A stretch of 62,500 bases of DNA, from NCBI GenBank assembly GCA_002104895.1, contig MCFG01000201.1, positions 1-62,500 on the forward strand. The letters run 5' to 3'. Of the stretch, positions 12,123 to 25,330 are shown in pieces (the first letter of the stretch is position 1; every line of letters begins with the position of its first letter). Source of the DNA: Anaeromyces robustus (Eukaryota; Neocallimastigomycota; Neocallimastigomycetes; Neocallimastigales; Neocallimastigaceae). The translations under genes were made by a program, and so were the position numbers. Under the pieces are notes generated by a model. The model ran no database searches and was not told where the DNA came from. It saw nothing but the letters and a program-made list of their open reading frames with translations.

Positions 12123-13030
12123 AAGAATTTAAAGTTCAATTCCCGAAAAGAGAAATCTTAAAAAACGACTACTTACATATATATAAGGAAAGGTAAAAAA
12201 AAATGAGTTTAAATTCATTCAAATCCTGACACAAGAGAAGGGAGGAGAGGAGAAAAAGGAAGTAGTAACAATAAATAGTGATACAAGGCAAAGGAGATGA
12301 ATTTTTTTTTATAGTCTTATCATTGGAATGGAAAACAAATTTAAATTTTTTTATCATTTTATCAAGAAACCATTAGAGGAAAAATATAAAATCTAGTGTT
12401 AATGGTAGCAGCAGCATGCAGTAATTCCAATTTTTCAATATCATATAATATATATTAAAGTTATTGGAGTTGTAGTAATTCTAATAATATAAATATATAT
12501 TAAAGTTATTGGAGTTAAAAAAAAGCTCATATTGAATTTTTTTTTTGGGGGTTTAGTTAGTATTGATATTGATACCTACCTTCTTGTTGTGGGTATATTA
12601 ATTTTTATCTTTTCTTCTAGTTAAACTTTTACACACTTCATTGTGTGTACTAGCGAATTAGGATTTTTTACTTTGAAAAGAAAAAAAAATTAATTAGAGT
12701 GTTTAAAGTAGATTTTTATATTTGAATACATTAACATGAAATAATAGAGGAGTAGGACTTTGGTTCTATTTTGTATAGATTTCTAAGGACACTGAGATAA
12801 TGATTAATAGGGATAGTAGTTGAAGGGATGGAGGTGGAGAAGAAGAAGGAAAGATATTAATATTTAATTATTAGAGGTGAAATATTTCTTAGATTTATGT
12901 TTATGAAAGAAAGACTAACTTGTCTGAAGTGCATTTATCAAGTGAATACATTTTATTAATCAAGAACGAAAATTAGAGAGGGGAGATCAAAAGATGATCA
13001 AATACTATACTATACAACTGTTAAAATATA
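12115..13030 (+). pseudogene. 18S rRNA pseudogene, central segment
   Basis: The 18S order resumes. GTTCAATTCCCGAAAAGAG is at about 12134, then AACGACTACTTACA and AGTAGTAACAATAAATAGTG, then TTGGAATGG near 12325. The universally conserved GCCAGCAGCCGCGGTAATTCC appears as GTAGCAGCAGCATGCAGTAATTCC at about 12406-12429 (split by changes). TATATTAAAGTTATTGGAGTT, AAAAAGCTCATATTGAA and TTAGAGTGTTTAAAG follow. Next are GGACTTTGGTTCTATTTTGT, AATGATTAATAGGGATAGT, AGAGGTGAAAT, AAAGACTAACTT, CATTAATCAAGAACGAAAAT-type text and GATCAAAAGATGATCAAATAC. Homology fades after about 13030. Point changes are mostly GC-to-AT, with small duplications and insertions. Confidence 0.93.
12421..12516 (+). repeat. Tandem duplication inside the 18S pseudogene
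   Basis: The block GTAATTCC...TATATTAAAGTTATTGGAGTT (12421-12471) is repeated in altered form at about 12474-12516, ending in the same TATATTAAAGTTATTGGAGTT. The real 18S has this block once. Confidence 0.85.
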
Positions 13031-13182
13031 TATTTATTATTAAAGTCTAAATCGTTATATATATAATGAATAATATATAAAAAATATAATTGATATTTAA
13101 ATATTTATAATTTATAATAATTTTGAATTTTTAAATAAATAACTACTTAACTACTTTATCATTAGAACTTTATTTAAAACTA

Positions 13183-13218
13183 TTGAACTAAAGTATTATT
13201 AATAATACTTTAGTTCAA
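13183..13218. repeat. Perfect 36-bp palindrome
   Basis: TTGAACTAAAGTATTATT is followed directly by its exact reverse complement, with no spacer. A partly similar TTTGAACTAACGTATTATA lies at about 13301-13319. Confidence 0.92.
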
Positions 13219-14097
13219 AGAAATAATAATTGTATATATATATTGTAATATTATTTGTATATTATTTAATAAAATATATTATCCATATATTATCCTTTCT
13301 TTGAACTAACGTATTATAATATCAAAGTAATATTATTTAACTCTAAGACATAATGTCTTTCATATAAATGGGAACATTTTTTTATTATTAATATATTATT
13401 AATATAAGATACTTATGTGAATAATGTTGATTGAAAACTTTTACTACAACGACATTATTTAATAATATAAAAAATAATCTATATTAATATTATAGCATTA
13501 TGTAATTTAAAAAATTATGTAAAAAAGAAAAAATGAAAGAAAAAGAAAGAAAATATTATTATTATAAAAAAAAATTATTATTGATAATAATGATTAATAT
13601 ATATATTTCTTTTCTTATATATTGTTTAAATATAGTATTTTATATTCATACTATCAGTAATGTAATTTTATTATATTGGCTGACAAGGTATAAAACAAAA
13701 AATATATAATATATATATATATATATATATGATTATCAAATCTTTTTGAAGAGAATGTTAAGTATAGGTGGTATTCTGAAATTTAATACAAATGCAATTG
13801 GTAATAAGTTCAATAATTCATTATAATCAAAAATATTTGCAGAGCTCTTGAAGGGAATGAGTTCATCAATTATTTAAATAATTCATTATAAATAAAAATC
13901 TTTGTGCAGAGTTATTGAAGAGAATGTGTTAAATTTATATATTTGTAAAACAAAAACAAGAATAAATACAAAAACAAAAAGAACAAAATAATGAAAATAA
14001 CAATGGTTAAAAAAAAAATTATTTAAATACTAATGTAAAACTTTCTTTTCTTATTATAATTAAACATTTATAATTATATAAAATATAGTTATTTTTA

Positions 14098-14270
14098 TAA
14101 TTAGAAAACTATTTACACTTATTAAAAACTAAATATATATACATATTTTATTATATCATATTTATTTAAATATATTTTAATATTTTAAATGAATTGGAGA
14201 TGTAAAGTGTGAAACAAAAAAATACATTGTCGTAACAAATACATTATAAAAAAAGATATACCTTTTAGTA
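14098..14270 (+). repeat. Dispersed repeat, copy 1
   Basis: Shares its order of phrases with 32301-32470: TTAGAAAACTATTTACACT, AACTAAATATATATACATAT, a GAATTG(G)AGATG block, TCGTAACAA and a CTTTTAGTAT end. The identity of the element is unknown. Confidence 0.75.
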
Positions 14271-14339
14271 TTTTTTATAACCATGGTAATCAAAATATCA
14301 TGTGATACTATATTAATCAGACATATCATTAGTAAATGT

Positions 14340-14515
14340 ATAAATAAATATATAAATAAATAATAATAAATATTTAATATTATAAATAAATATATAAATA
14401 AATAATAATAAATATTTAATATTATAAATAAATATATAAATAAATAATAATAAATATTTAATATTATAAATAAATATATAAATAAATAATAATAAATATT
14501 TAATATTATTAATAT
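14340..14515. repeat. 42-bp tandem repeat, four copies
   Basis: Units contain AAATATATAAATAAATAATA followed by ATAAATATTTAATATTAT. They are nearly identical, so the expansion is recent. Confidence 0.88.
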
Positions 14516-16016
14516 ATTAATTAATAAATATATAAATATAAATAAATTTTAAAAAAAGTATTACATAAATATATGTTTTTAATACATTTTTTTATTATAA
14601 AATTAAAAAGTATTAATATTTAAACTAGCCAATCATTTTTTTTAATCATTTTTAAAAATTTTAAAATTAATTTTTTAGAAAATAAAAAAAAAAAAATAAA
14701 AAAATAAAAAACACCATTTTATATAAAAAAAAAGAAAAAGGAAAAATCTTAATTAATTTTTTTATTAATATATTAAGAGATATAATAATGATATAATGAT
14801 ATAATATAATAGAGTATAATGTAATATAATATCATATCATATATCAAATAATGATTGTTTTATAAATATAAAAGTTATTATTATTATTATTATTTTTCTG
14901 TTAATGGTTTTATTCATAGATTTTATTTATTTATTTATTTATTTATATAAACCATTCATTAATAACTAGAAGAATAACTTATATATAAATATACAATTAT
15001 ACAATTAATATTTTATAATTACCATATTTATTTTAAATAAAAAATATATATATATTTTTATATATAAAAGGGATGGTGTATTTCTATTTCTATTTCTATT
15101 TCTATTTTTATTTTTATTTTTATTTTTTATTTAAATAAAAAGAGGGTTCAATTATTTTAAATAATTTTTAATTATTAAAATTGACAGAAATTTAGACATA
15201 ATTATTAATAAAATTTTTTATATTCTTTTTTAATAATTGTTAGAAGTTTACTGGTTTTTAATATTTTTACTATAAATGTTTAATAAAATAAGTAAATAAT
15301 TAAATGATTAAATATTTATTATTATCATCATTGCATTATTATTTATTATTTACTATTTATTATTTAATATTTTTGTTATTATTATTATTATTATAACTGT
15401 TTGTTATAAATGTGTTATTAATATATTGTTTGTTATAACTATCAATTTTTTTATTTTATTTTATTTTTTGTTTAAATGTTTAAATTAATTTTCTTATTAT
15501 TTATTTATTTTATTATAAAATATTCATTTATTTTATTAGTTATTTATTTGATTATTTATATATTTGATTAGTTATTTATTTATTTATTTATTACTATTTA
15601 ATTTGAAATTTTAAATATTTTTGTTTATATTTTAAAATAATGATAAAACTTAAAATTTTATTTGTTTTTTTTTTATTATTACAAATTCAATGGTTTACCT
15701 TTATTAATTTAATCATTATATTTAATTGTATATACTGCAATATATTAAAAATATATTAAATAATATATTAAACTATATATTCATGATTGTTTTAATATAT
15801 TTAAATATATTTTTTTTATTTATAAAATTATTTTTTATAATTTTGTTTTTTTTTTCTTTTTATTTCTTTTATTAATAAATTTTTGGTTTTTTTTTAAAAA
15901 AGAATAGTAATATAATTTTCAATATATAATAATATAATACAATATATAATTAATTTAAAATATAATATAATATAAAGTGAAATCTTTTAAATAGTAAATC
16001 ATTATGTAAATCATTT

Positions 16017-16017
16017 A

Positions 16018-16108
<91 letters not shown>

Positions 16109-16187
16109 ATTAATAAATTAATAAATAATAAATAAATTAATAAATTAATAAATAATAAATAAATTAATAAATTAATAAATAAATTAA

Positions 16188-16277
<90 letters not shown>
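16017..16277. repeat. (AAAT)n microsatellite
   Basis: About 260 bp of AAAT, interrupted in the middle by AATTAATAAATTAATAAATA variants. Confidence 0.95.
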
Positions 16278-16279
<2 letters not shown>

Positions 16280-16847
16280 CTTTTAATTAAAAATAATAAT
16301 ATAATAAAAAAAAAAAAAAAAAAAAAGACTTTAATTTAATTATTGGATAAACTAACAAATATTTTTTTTTTTTTTTAATCCTAAAAAAAATAATAATTAT
16401 TATTATAATACTATTGTAATATATAAAAATATATATTATTATAAATGGTATAAAATTAAAAATTAATATAATTATATTAAACCTTTTTTTTATTATAATA
16501 TATTGATTATATTATATTGATTATATTATATTGAATTTTTTTTTTTTTTTTTTTTTTGTTTTATATATAATATTATTTTTTTATTTTTTTTTATTTTTTG
16601 CTTTTAAAAAACAACAAAAAATATCAATTAATATATTATAGAAATATTATCAAATTTGTAATTAAATTATTTAACAAAATCTGTATTTTATTTATTTATT
16701 AAATAAAAATAGAAATAATAATTTAAACATAATACATATATATCTTTCTATTTTTATTTAATTACAACTAAAAAAACAAACAAACAAAATATTTATTTAA
16801 CTTAATTCAATATTTAAATTAACATATATTATCAAAAAAATATCAAA

Positions 16848-19800
16848 ATGCTTTCTGGAAATAATGAGTAAAGATTTTATTACTTTATTTTTTTTTATTA
16901 ATATAATTAATTCAATTATTGTATAAAAGAATGATAAAAAAGAAATGATTATATATTTTATTTAAAGAATATTAAAGCATTTACATATTATAAAGAAGAA
17001 ATTTAAAATTAAAAAATAAAAATTGAAAGTTGAAAATTGTCAATTAAAATTTAAAAATTAAAATTTAAAAATTAAAAAAATTAAAATTTTAAAATTTAAA
17101 ATTAAAATTTAAAAATAAAAAATAAAAAATAAAAAATAAAAAGTAAAAATTGAAAAATGAAAATTGAAAATTAAAAATTAAAAATGAAAAAATAAAAGTA
17201 AAAAGTTTTGAAAAATAGAAATAAAAGTAATTTTAAATATTTAACACGTTATTAATATTCGTATAATGATTATTAAATACCTTTTTTTTTGTTTTTAAAA
17301 AAAAATTTATTACAATTAAAAAGAAAAAGTAGATATTACATATATATAATTATATAGACAAACAAATAAAATTATATTTACAATAGTATTAATAAAAAAA
17401 GTTAATAAACTTTAAATATTTTATTAATTCACATAAAATTTAAAAAGTCTTTGACAATTTAATAATTTTAATATAATATATTCATAGAAAATGTGTAAAA
17501 CTTTCGACATTCACAATTAATACTATAATATGAATATATAATTAAAAGAATTAATTGATAGAATATATTAATTTTTTTTTATGTATTTTTTTTTTATTTT
17601 TAATAATATAGTGCAGCAGCTGAAGCTGAAAAGATTAAATTAGAAGCTAATGCTTTATATAAACAAGGAAAATATGAAGAAGCTGTACTTAAATATTCAA
17701 AATCTATTGGTAATTAATTTAATTAAATTCTTTTTTTTTATTCATATATATTATTAATAATAAAATAAATGTTTTAAGTTTTAATAATATTTTTATAATA
17801 ATTATTAATCTTTATTTTAAATAAAATTTATAAAAAAAAAATTATTGTTAAAATTATTATATTATGTATATATATTTTTTTAATTATTATCAATTATATA
17901 ATTATAAAGAACTTCAACCAAATAATGATAAATATTATTCTAACAGAGCAGCAGCTTATACTATGCTTAGAAAATACAAAGAATCTATTAGAGATTGTCA
18001 AAGAGCAATAGACTGTGATAAAACTAATATTAAAGCATATTTCAGATCAGCTAAATGTTCATTACAATTAGGTGATACTTTTGAAGCTGGTAGACAACTT
18101 AAAATGGCTTCAATAGTTGCCAATGAAACTCCATCATTAAGAAATCAAATTCCTTTAATTGAAAAAGAAGTATGTTAAAAATAAAAAAATAAAAAAAATA
18201 AATATTTATAAATTAAAAAAATATAGAATAGAAAAAAAAAAATAATATAAAATAAAATAAAAATAGTAATTAAATAATTTTAAATAATTAATATTTAATA
18301 ATATACATACTCATTTATACTATTTTTTTTTATCTTTTTTATATATTTCATAATATTATTATTTTTATTTTATATTATATTTTATATTATTTTGTTTTTG
18401 CTTTATTTAATTAATTAATTAGCTTCAAATGGTTGAAAAATGTGAAAATTTAATAAATAAAATGGAAGACCAAATAAAAAATGAAAAGTTTGAAGAAGCT
18501 TTAAGTTCATTAGAAGACGCTATGTTATTAGCTGATCCATTATTAAAAAGAAGTACAGATTCTAAAACTATATCCAAAGTTGATACTAATAGTTTAGGTG
18601 GTGTCTCACTAAAATGGAGATTACAAAGAGGTGAATTATTAGTTAGAAATCAATTATATGATGAAGCTAATAAAGTTACAACGTAAGTTTTTTTTTTATA
18701 ATTATTGTTAATTAAATAATAAATAAGTTGCATATAAAATTAATTAATTTTTTTTTATTTTATTTTATTATAAACTTATCAATATATATATAATTTGAAA
18801 TATTATATACCATTGTTTAAAAAAAAAAAAAAAAAAAAAACACTAATTATTATCAATATTAATTATTCAAATAAAAAATAAATAAATAAATAAATAAATA
18901 AATAAAAAATTCAAAAATTTTATAATTATAACACTAAAACCAAAAATAAAGTGAAATACTTAAAACCGATTCAACAAATTCAGAAGCTATTACTTTACGT
19001 GCTAAAGTTTTATATTTAATGAATTCTATTAGAATTGAAAGTGTTCAACAATCTATAAGACAAGCATTAAATTATGATCCAGATAATACTAAAGCTAGAA
19101 AATTATTAAATAGAATAAAGGCTTTAGAAAAAGAAAAAGATGAAAGTAATAATTTATTTAAATCAGGTTCATATGTTAAAGCTATTGAAGGTTATGATAA
19201 GGTATTAGAACATCAAAGAAAAGAAGGATTAACTGGTGTTTTAGAAGTTAAAGTTTTAAGTAATAAAGCAACTTGTAATAGTAAATTAGGTAAACATAAA
19301 GAAGTTATTAAAGATAGTAGTAAAGCTATAGAATTATTAGAAAAAATATCTTTTGGTACTTATACTCCAGGTCCATCAGATTATCAAACTAGTATTAATA
19401 GTGCATTATTTACTAAACTTTTCATGAGAAGAGCTAATAGTTATATGAAAACTGAAGGTTATGAAGAAGCTGTCAGAGATTATAAAGTTCTTCAACAAAT
19501 GAAGAATGGTGATAGAGGTAAATAAAAATTTTATTTTATTCTTTTTTTTTTTTTTTTTTTCTTTTATTTCTAATTTATTTATATTAAATAATATATATAT
19601 ATATATATTTAAATAAATAAATAAATAAATAATAATAATAATTTAATTTAATCTAATTTAATTTAATTTAATTAAAAAAAAAAAAAAATAGAAATTTTAC
19701 AAGCTTTAAGATCAGCTGAACAAGCTTTAAAACAAGCTAGTAAAAAAGATTATTATAAGATTTTAGGTTTAGATAAGAATTCAAATCCATCAGATTCTGA

Positions 19801-20233
19801 AATTAAAAAGGCTTATCGTAAGAATGCCTTAAAATACCACCCAGATAAATGTGCTGGATTATCTGACGATGAAAAAGCTGAAGCTGAAAAGAAATTTAAA
19901 GATATTGGTGAAGCTTATGCTGTATTAAGTGATCCAAATAAAAAGAGAATTTATGATATGGGTGGTGATGTTGATGGTTCTAGTGCTAGTGATGGTAATC
20001 CATTTGGTGGTATGGGTATGAGTATGGATGGTGCTGAAGATATTCTCAGAATGTTCATGGGAGGCATGGGCGGAATGGGAGGTATGGGAGGTATGAATGG
20101 TATGAATGGTATGGGAGGTATGGGTGGCGGTATGCCATTCTTTACCTTCAGTACTGGAGGAGGACCAAGAGGTGGTTCAAGACAAAGAGGTGGTGCCAAC
20201 TTCCAAGACTTTTCACAATTTTTCAGAGGTTAA
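16848..20233 (+). CDS. DNAJC7: DNAJC7/TPR2-type Hsp40 co-chaperone (TPR + J domain)
   Basis: Hand-built model with six exons: 16848-16867, 17612-17709, 17910-18169, 18423-18682, 18952-19517, 19692-20233. They total 1746 nt, a 581-residue product, with frame kept at every GT-AG junction. Seen: a TPR pair begins at about residue 12 ([19 protein letters not shown], then [19 protein letters not shown]). More TPR-like helices continue to about residue 400, including [15 protein letters not shown] and [21 protein letters not shown] domain spans about 421-490 (DYYKILGL start, HPD at 451-453). A Gly/Met-rich tail with GGMGG repeats follows to the end. This order is the DNAJC7 (TPR2) architecture; family knowledge says it passes clients between Hsp70 and Hsp90 in the cytosol. 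Human DNAJC7 is about 494 residues, so the tail makes this one longer. There is no signal peptide, which argues against the ER protein P58IPK/DNAJC3. The first coding exon is only 20 nt, so the start is the least certain part. Confidence 0.93.
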
Positions 20234-21353
20234 GAATAAAAATAAAAAATAAAAAATAAAAGTAAAAAAAAAATAAAAGTAAAGTAAATAAATCAAAAAA
20301 AAAAAAAAAATATTTTTAAAATAAAAAATAAAAAAGAAAAAATAAAAAGAAAAAGAAAAAAAAAAAGGTAAATAAAAATATAAATAAAAAAATAAATAAA
20401 TAAATTAAAAAAAAATTAAAAAAAGAAAAAAAGATATATATTTTACTATAATCAGTACATATTAAGCATATAAAATACATATATATATAAATAAATAAAG
20501 AATTATACAAATATATATATAAAAGTTTTTATAAATTAATGAAGTTAATGAGAATAAATTTTTTTTTTTCAACTTCTATCAATATCATCAAAATCCAAAA
20601 AAAAGTTAATAACCTGAAACAAAACCAAAACCAAAACCAAATTCAAACAAATATTCATAAAATGTAAAAACAAAAAAAAAAAAAAAAAAATTAATCCTTT
20701 TTTTTTTTTTAAAAAACCACATAACTTCTTTTCTCCTCATACCTTCTCTCCTCTCTTTTTATTTTTATTTTTTTTTGTTTTAACTTTTTATTTATTACTT
20801 ATTTATATTTAATTAATAAATAAATATAATAAATAAAAAGTAGCAACTTTAAAAAAAATTTTTTTAAAATTTTTTTTTATTTATTTAGTTTTATTACTTT
20901 TTTTTTTTTTTTTTAAAAAAAAATAATATTTTTATTTTATTCCCCATTCTACCTTTAAAAAAAAAAAAACAAAAAAACAAAAAAAAAAAAACAAAAAAAA
21001 AACAAAAAACTTTACTGAATAATAGTTTTTTTTTTTAAAAATTTTTATATAATATATAATATTTTCTTCTTTTTTTTTTTTTTAATAAGTAACATATAAT
21101 ATAGAAATTTATTTATAATTAAACAAGCAACCTAATTAAATAAATAATTAATACATTCATAATATTAATAAAAATAAAAATAAAAAATAAAAAAATAAAA
21201 AATAAAAAAAAATAAAAAATAAAAATAAAATAAAATAAAAAAAAAAGAGTTCTAATAATAAGAGATAATAAGTATAAAGGTTGTCCGTAATCATAAAAAT
21301 ACTACTCTTATTTATTACTTATTTTTACTCATAAATAATTAATAATAATAATG

Positions 21354-21389
<36 letters not shown>

Positions 21390-21429
21390 CTATTACTAAT
21401 ACATACTATTAATGGTAATGATGAGGATG

Positions 21430-21615
21430 ATGATATTAATACTAATAATAATAATAATAATATTATTATTACTAAATGCTACTAATACTAATAATAATAA
21501 TGATATTATTACAAATGGTACTAATACTGATAATAATAATGATGATATTATTACTAAATGCTACTAATCCTAATAATAATAATAATGATATTATTACTCA
21601 TGGTACTAAATAATA
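21430..21615 (+). repeat. ~63-bp tandem repeat, about three to four copies
   Basis: Units contain GATATTATTACTAAATGCTA or the variant GATATTATTACAAATGGTAC, then CTAATACTAATAATAATAAT. The two variants alternate, which suggests a higher-order unit of two. Confidence 0.8.
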
Positions 21616-22442
21616 AATAACAATAATTTTTATACCTCCCTATTAATTCTATTAATTCATAATAATTTAATAAGAATTAAATAAATATAATATATAATAT
21701 ATATAATATATATAAAAAAAAAAAAATCAAAAGTAACAAAAAAAAATATTTTACTTTCATCAAACATATTAAAAACATATTAATAAAATGATGAATAAAT
21801 AAATAAATGAATAAGAAAAAAAGAATCTTTTCAATGTTTGATAACATATCATAATATAAATAATATATATATAAATAATAATAAAAAAAGTAAAAATAAA
21901 AATAAATAATATAGAAGAAAGAAAAAAAAGTTTTTTTTTTTATATTTTTATTTTATGTTTGAACTTTTATATATATATTTAAATTATTTCCCCTTATTAA
22001 CTTTTCTTTTTTTTTTTCTATTCTTTTATTTAATTTATTATTATTATTATTATTATTATAATTTTTTTTATATTATGAAAAAAAAAAATTCTTATAAAAA
22101 AAAAACCAAAAAAAAAAAGGAAAAGAAAAGAAAAGAAAAGAAAAAAATTTATTTTATTAATATCATTATTATTATCTTATTATATACTATTATTATTAAT
22201 ATTTTTAGTTCACTATGGTTGTAATTTGTAAATATTTATAATTTCAATATTTAACAAGTTTTTAGTATAATTTTTTTTCTACTTATTCTTTATATTATTA
22301 TTACTTTAATGATACATATTAATTAGTTATATATATGTATAAAAAAAAAGAAATTGAATATTATAACAAAACTTAATATTATGACAAAAAAAAAATTAGT
22401 AAAAGTTTAATTTATGGTTCCTTAGTTTTTTTTATTTTCATT

Positions 22443-22481
<39 letters not shown>

Positions 22482-22944
22482 TTTGTTAATAAAAAAGAAA
22501 GAAAAAAGAAAAAAAAAAGAAAAGAGAAAAAAAAAAAGAGAAAAGAGAGAAAAATGATAATAAAAGTATATATATTAAAAATATATATTAAAAAATAATT
22601 ATATTTTATATATTTTATATATTATGTGAAAGATTTATATTTATTTAATTATTAATTATATAAATGATATTTATATGTATATAAAGGTTTTATTTTATAT
22701 AATAAATAACTTTTTAATATCTATATATTTTTATTATTTTTTACTATTATTAAATTTATTAAATAATAAAAAAATATGGATATAAAAAATTATTATATAA
22801 TAATTAATTTTCTTTTTTATTATTATAAAAATTTTGATTTTCTTTTTTAATATATATTTATTGTATAATGATTGATTGGCTATAATCATTATTAAGAAAG
22901 AAAAAATAATCATGAAAAGAATAATTAAGAATAAATGATGTTAA

Positions 22945-22950
22945 AATAAG

Positions 22951-23042
<92 letters not shown>

Positions 23043-23079
23043 AAATAAATAAATAAATAATAAATAAATAAATAAATAA

Positions 23080-23115
<36 letters not shown>

Positions 23116-23130
23116 AAATCAATCAATCAA

Positions 23131-23162
<32 letters not shown>

Positions 23163-23180
23163 AAATCAATAAATAAATTT
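22945..23180. repeat. (AAAT)n microsatellite
   Basis: AAAT repeats with AATAAAT and AATC interruptions. Confidence 0.93.
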
Positions 23181-24360
23181 AATATAGTAAATAAATAAAT
23201 TTAATATATAAAATCAATGAGTATAAATTAATTACTTTTTATAAAAATAATAATAAAATTAAGCAAAAAGTAAAGAAAAAAAAAAAGAATATAAAGCGAA
23301 AAACAAAATTAAAATAAAAATTAAGAAATAAAAAAAAAAAAATTTAAGAATAAACAAAAGTAAGATATTATTTTTTTTATTCTCTATATATATATTATTA
23401 GTTTTTTTTTTTTTTTTTTGAAAAATGATAGATAAAATGGATAATCTATATACATTGTTACATCAATTTAAAATTCAATAAAAATAAAGTGAATTAAATT
23501 AAATCGATAAAAACTATTTAAATAGAAAAGAAAGAAAAAAAAGAAAAAGAAAATATAAACACTTAAAATATAATAGAATAAAATAATTTAGAAAATATAT
23601 TTTGAAATTAAATTTATATAAATAATGAAAAAATCGATTTAAATAATTGTTTTTTTTATCTTTTTACAATCATATATAAAATGATAGTAGTATTACCAAC
23701 ACAATATATAAAGATTAAATAAATAATAAATAAATAAAGAAAGAAATCATATTCAATTATATAAATTATGAAAAAGAAATTATAAATATATATTAACATC
23801 AATTAATTATAAATATATTAAATGTCAACTATATTTTTATTATAGTTTTATTTATTTATTTATTTCTTATTATTATAATTTTCATTTATTACATTATTAC
23901 TAATATTATAAATAAATAAATAAATTATATTTCTAATTTATCTTATTTTTATGTATTTTTTACCCTTTTTATATATATATATATATAATATTTATATAAT
24001 AATGAAATTTTATTTCATTTTATTATTATACATGGATTATAAATACAGGAAGAACAAATTTATTTTTATAAAGAAATTGTTTTTTTATTTTGTTTAAAGA
24101 TAAATAACGTAACCAATTGATACAATTATAGGAATTAAGAAAAGAAAGAAAAATAAATTATAAAAAACATTTTCAAAATCAAAAAGAAAAAGGATTTATT
24201 ATTATTTTTTTAATAAACAATAATTATTTAAAATTATATATTTATATATTTTTTAAATTTGTAAACAAGAAATCAACTAAAATTTCACATAATATTTTAA
24301 AAATATTTTAAAAGAAAAAAGAAAAAAAAAATATTTAAAGAATAATATAAGAAAGACAAA

Positions 24361-24690
24361 ATGGAATCTTCAATCCCATCTAAATTTGAAAAACTTAATG
24401 TTGTTTCCATGATGGAAAATAATCAAACTGCTCAAGCTATTCGTATACTTGCTTCATTATTTGGAGGTTTTGCTGCTGGTATTATGGGTTTAACAGGTTG
24501 GAGTGGAATTATTTTTTATGGTATATTAAGTGTTGTTATCTTTTTCTTTATATTATTAAAAGCAAAATTCCAATATACCAAATACTTTAATGGAATTAAG
24601 GATGTATTAGTTGGTGATCTCTTTTCAAATTTCTTATGTTATGTTATGTTTTGGACTTTAGGTTATGCCTTAGTTCATGTATATGAGTAA
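24361..24690 (+). CDS. EMC6: ER membrane protein complex subunit 6
   Basis: A 109-residue single-exon protein matching the EMC6/Rab5-interacting family in length (human about 110) and sequence. Seen: a family-like AGIMGLTGWSGIIFY block at about 39-53 and a KYFNG stretch at about 74-78. The C-terminus VMFWTLGYALVHVYE resembles the family's FWTxxYxxVHVY ending. Three membrane segments are predicted at about 28-48, 49-68 and 86-107. EMC6 is a core membrane subunit of the ER membrane complex, which inserts tail-anchored and multipass proteins into the ER. The start sits at AAAATGG after an A-rich leader, and no in-frame upstream Met is convincing. I see no intron signals inside. The call is firm. 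Confidence 0.96.
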   Translation: MESSIPSKFEKLNVVSMMENNQTAQAIRILASLFGGFAAGIMGLTGWSGIIFYGILSVVIFFFILLKAKFQYTKYFNGIKDVLVGDLFSNFLCYVMFWTLGYALVHVYE

Positions 24691-25296
24691 ACAATCAATA
24701 ATGAAAAAATAAAAAAAAAATATAAAAATAAAAATAAAAATAAAATAAGAATAAATATAAAAAAGAATTATTTTTTTTTATATTGGTTTTATTTTTTTAT
24801 TTTTTATTTTAATTTTTATTTTTATTTTTATCTTTTATTTTTATATTTTATAATATTATAATATAATATTTTCAACTTATAAATATTTATTTATTTTTTT
24901 TAATAATAACAACAATAATAACAATAATAAATTAACAAATAATACAAATAGTTATAATAATGCACTCATATAATAATCACTATTATAATATATAAAAAGA
25001 ATAAATAATCAATAATAAAAATAAATTATAGAAAAAAATAAAAAAATAAAAAAATAAATATATTATAGAGAGAATTATTTGTTTTTTTGTTTTATTTATT
25101 TAAAAATAGATAAATAAATAAAAATAATAATAATAAGTAATGAAAAAAAAAAAAAAGTATAAAAACAAGAATAATTTTAATCTTAAAAATTTTTTCAAAA
25201 AAAAAAAAAAAAAGATATATATATAATAATAAATATAATAAAATCAAGCAATTAATAAAAATAAAAAATATAAATAAAAAAAAATATATTTTTTTT

Positions 25297-25330
<34 letters not shown>

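Larger units (their letters stand above)
13031..16847. other. Gene-free region with small repeats
   Basis: No gene is recognised. Contents: a perfect 36-bp palindrome at 13183-13218. A loosely repeated phrase of the type TTGAAGAGAATGTGTT with a GCAGAG prefix lies near 13745, 13850 and 13915. There is one member of a dispersed repeat pair at 14098-14270, a 42-bp tandem repeat at 14340-14515 and an (AAAT)n tract at 16017-16277. The rest is homopolymer and simple A/T sequence. Confidence 0.7.
20234..24360. other. Gene-free A/T-rich intergenic region
   Basis: Homopolymers, (AAAT)n and A/G-rich runs. A ~63-bp AAT-rich repeat lies at 21430-21615, and an (AAAT)n tract at 22945-23180. Open frames here are Phe/Leu/Lys/Ile low-complexity artefacts. 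I see no gene. Confidence 0.75.

Noticed and set aside
12169-12357. 62-residue minus-strand frame
   Set aside because: It lies antisense within the clear 18S pseudogene and has no protein-like features.
19951-20199. Pro-rich minus-strand frame
   Set aside because: It is the antisense shadow of the Gly/Met-rich tail of the DNAJC7-like gene.
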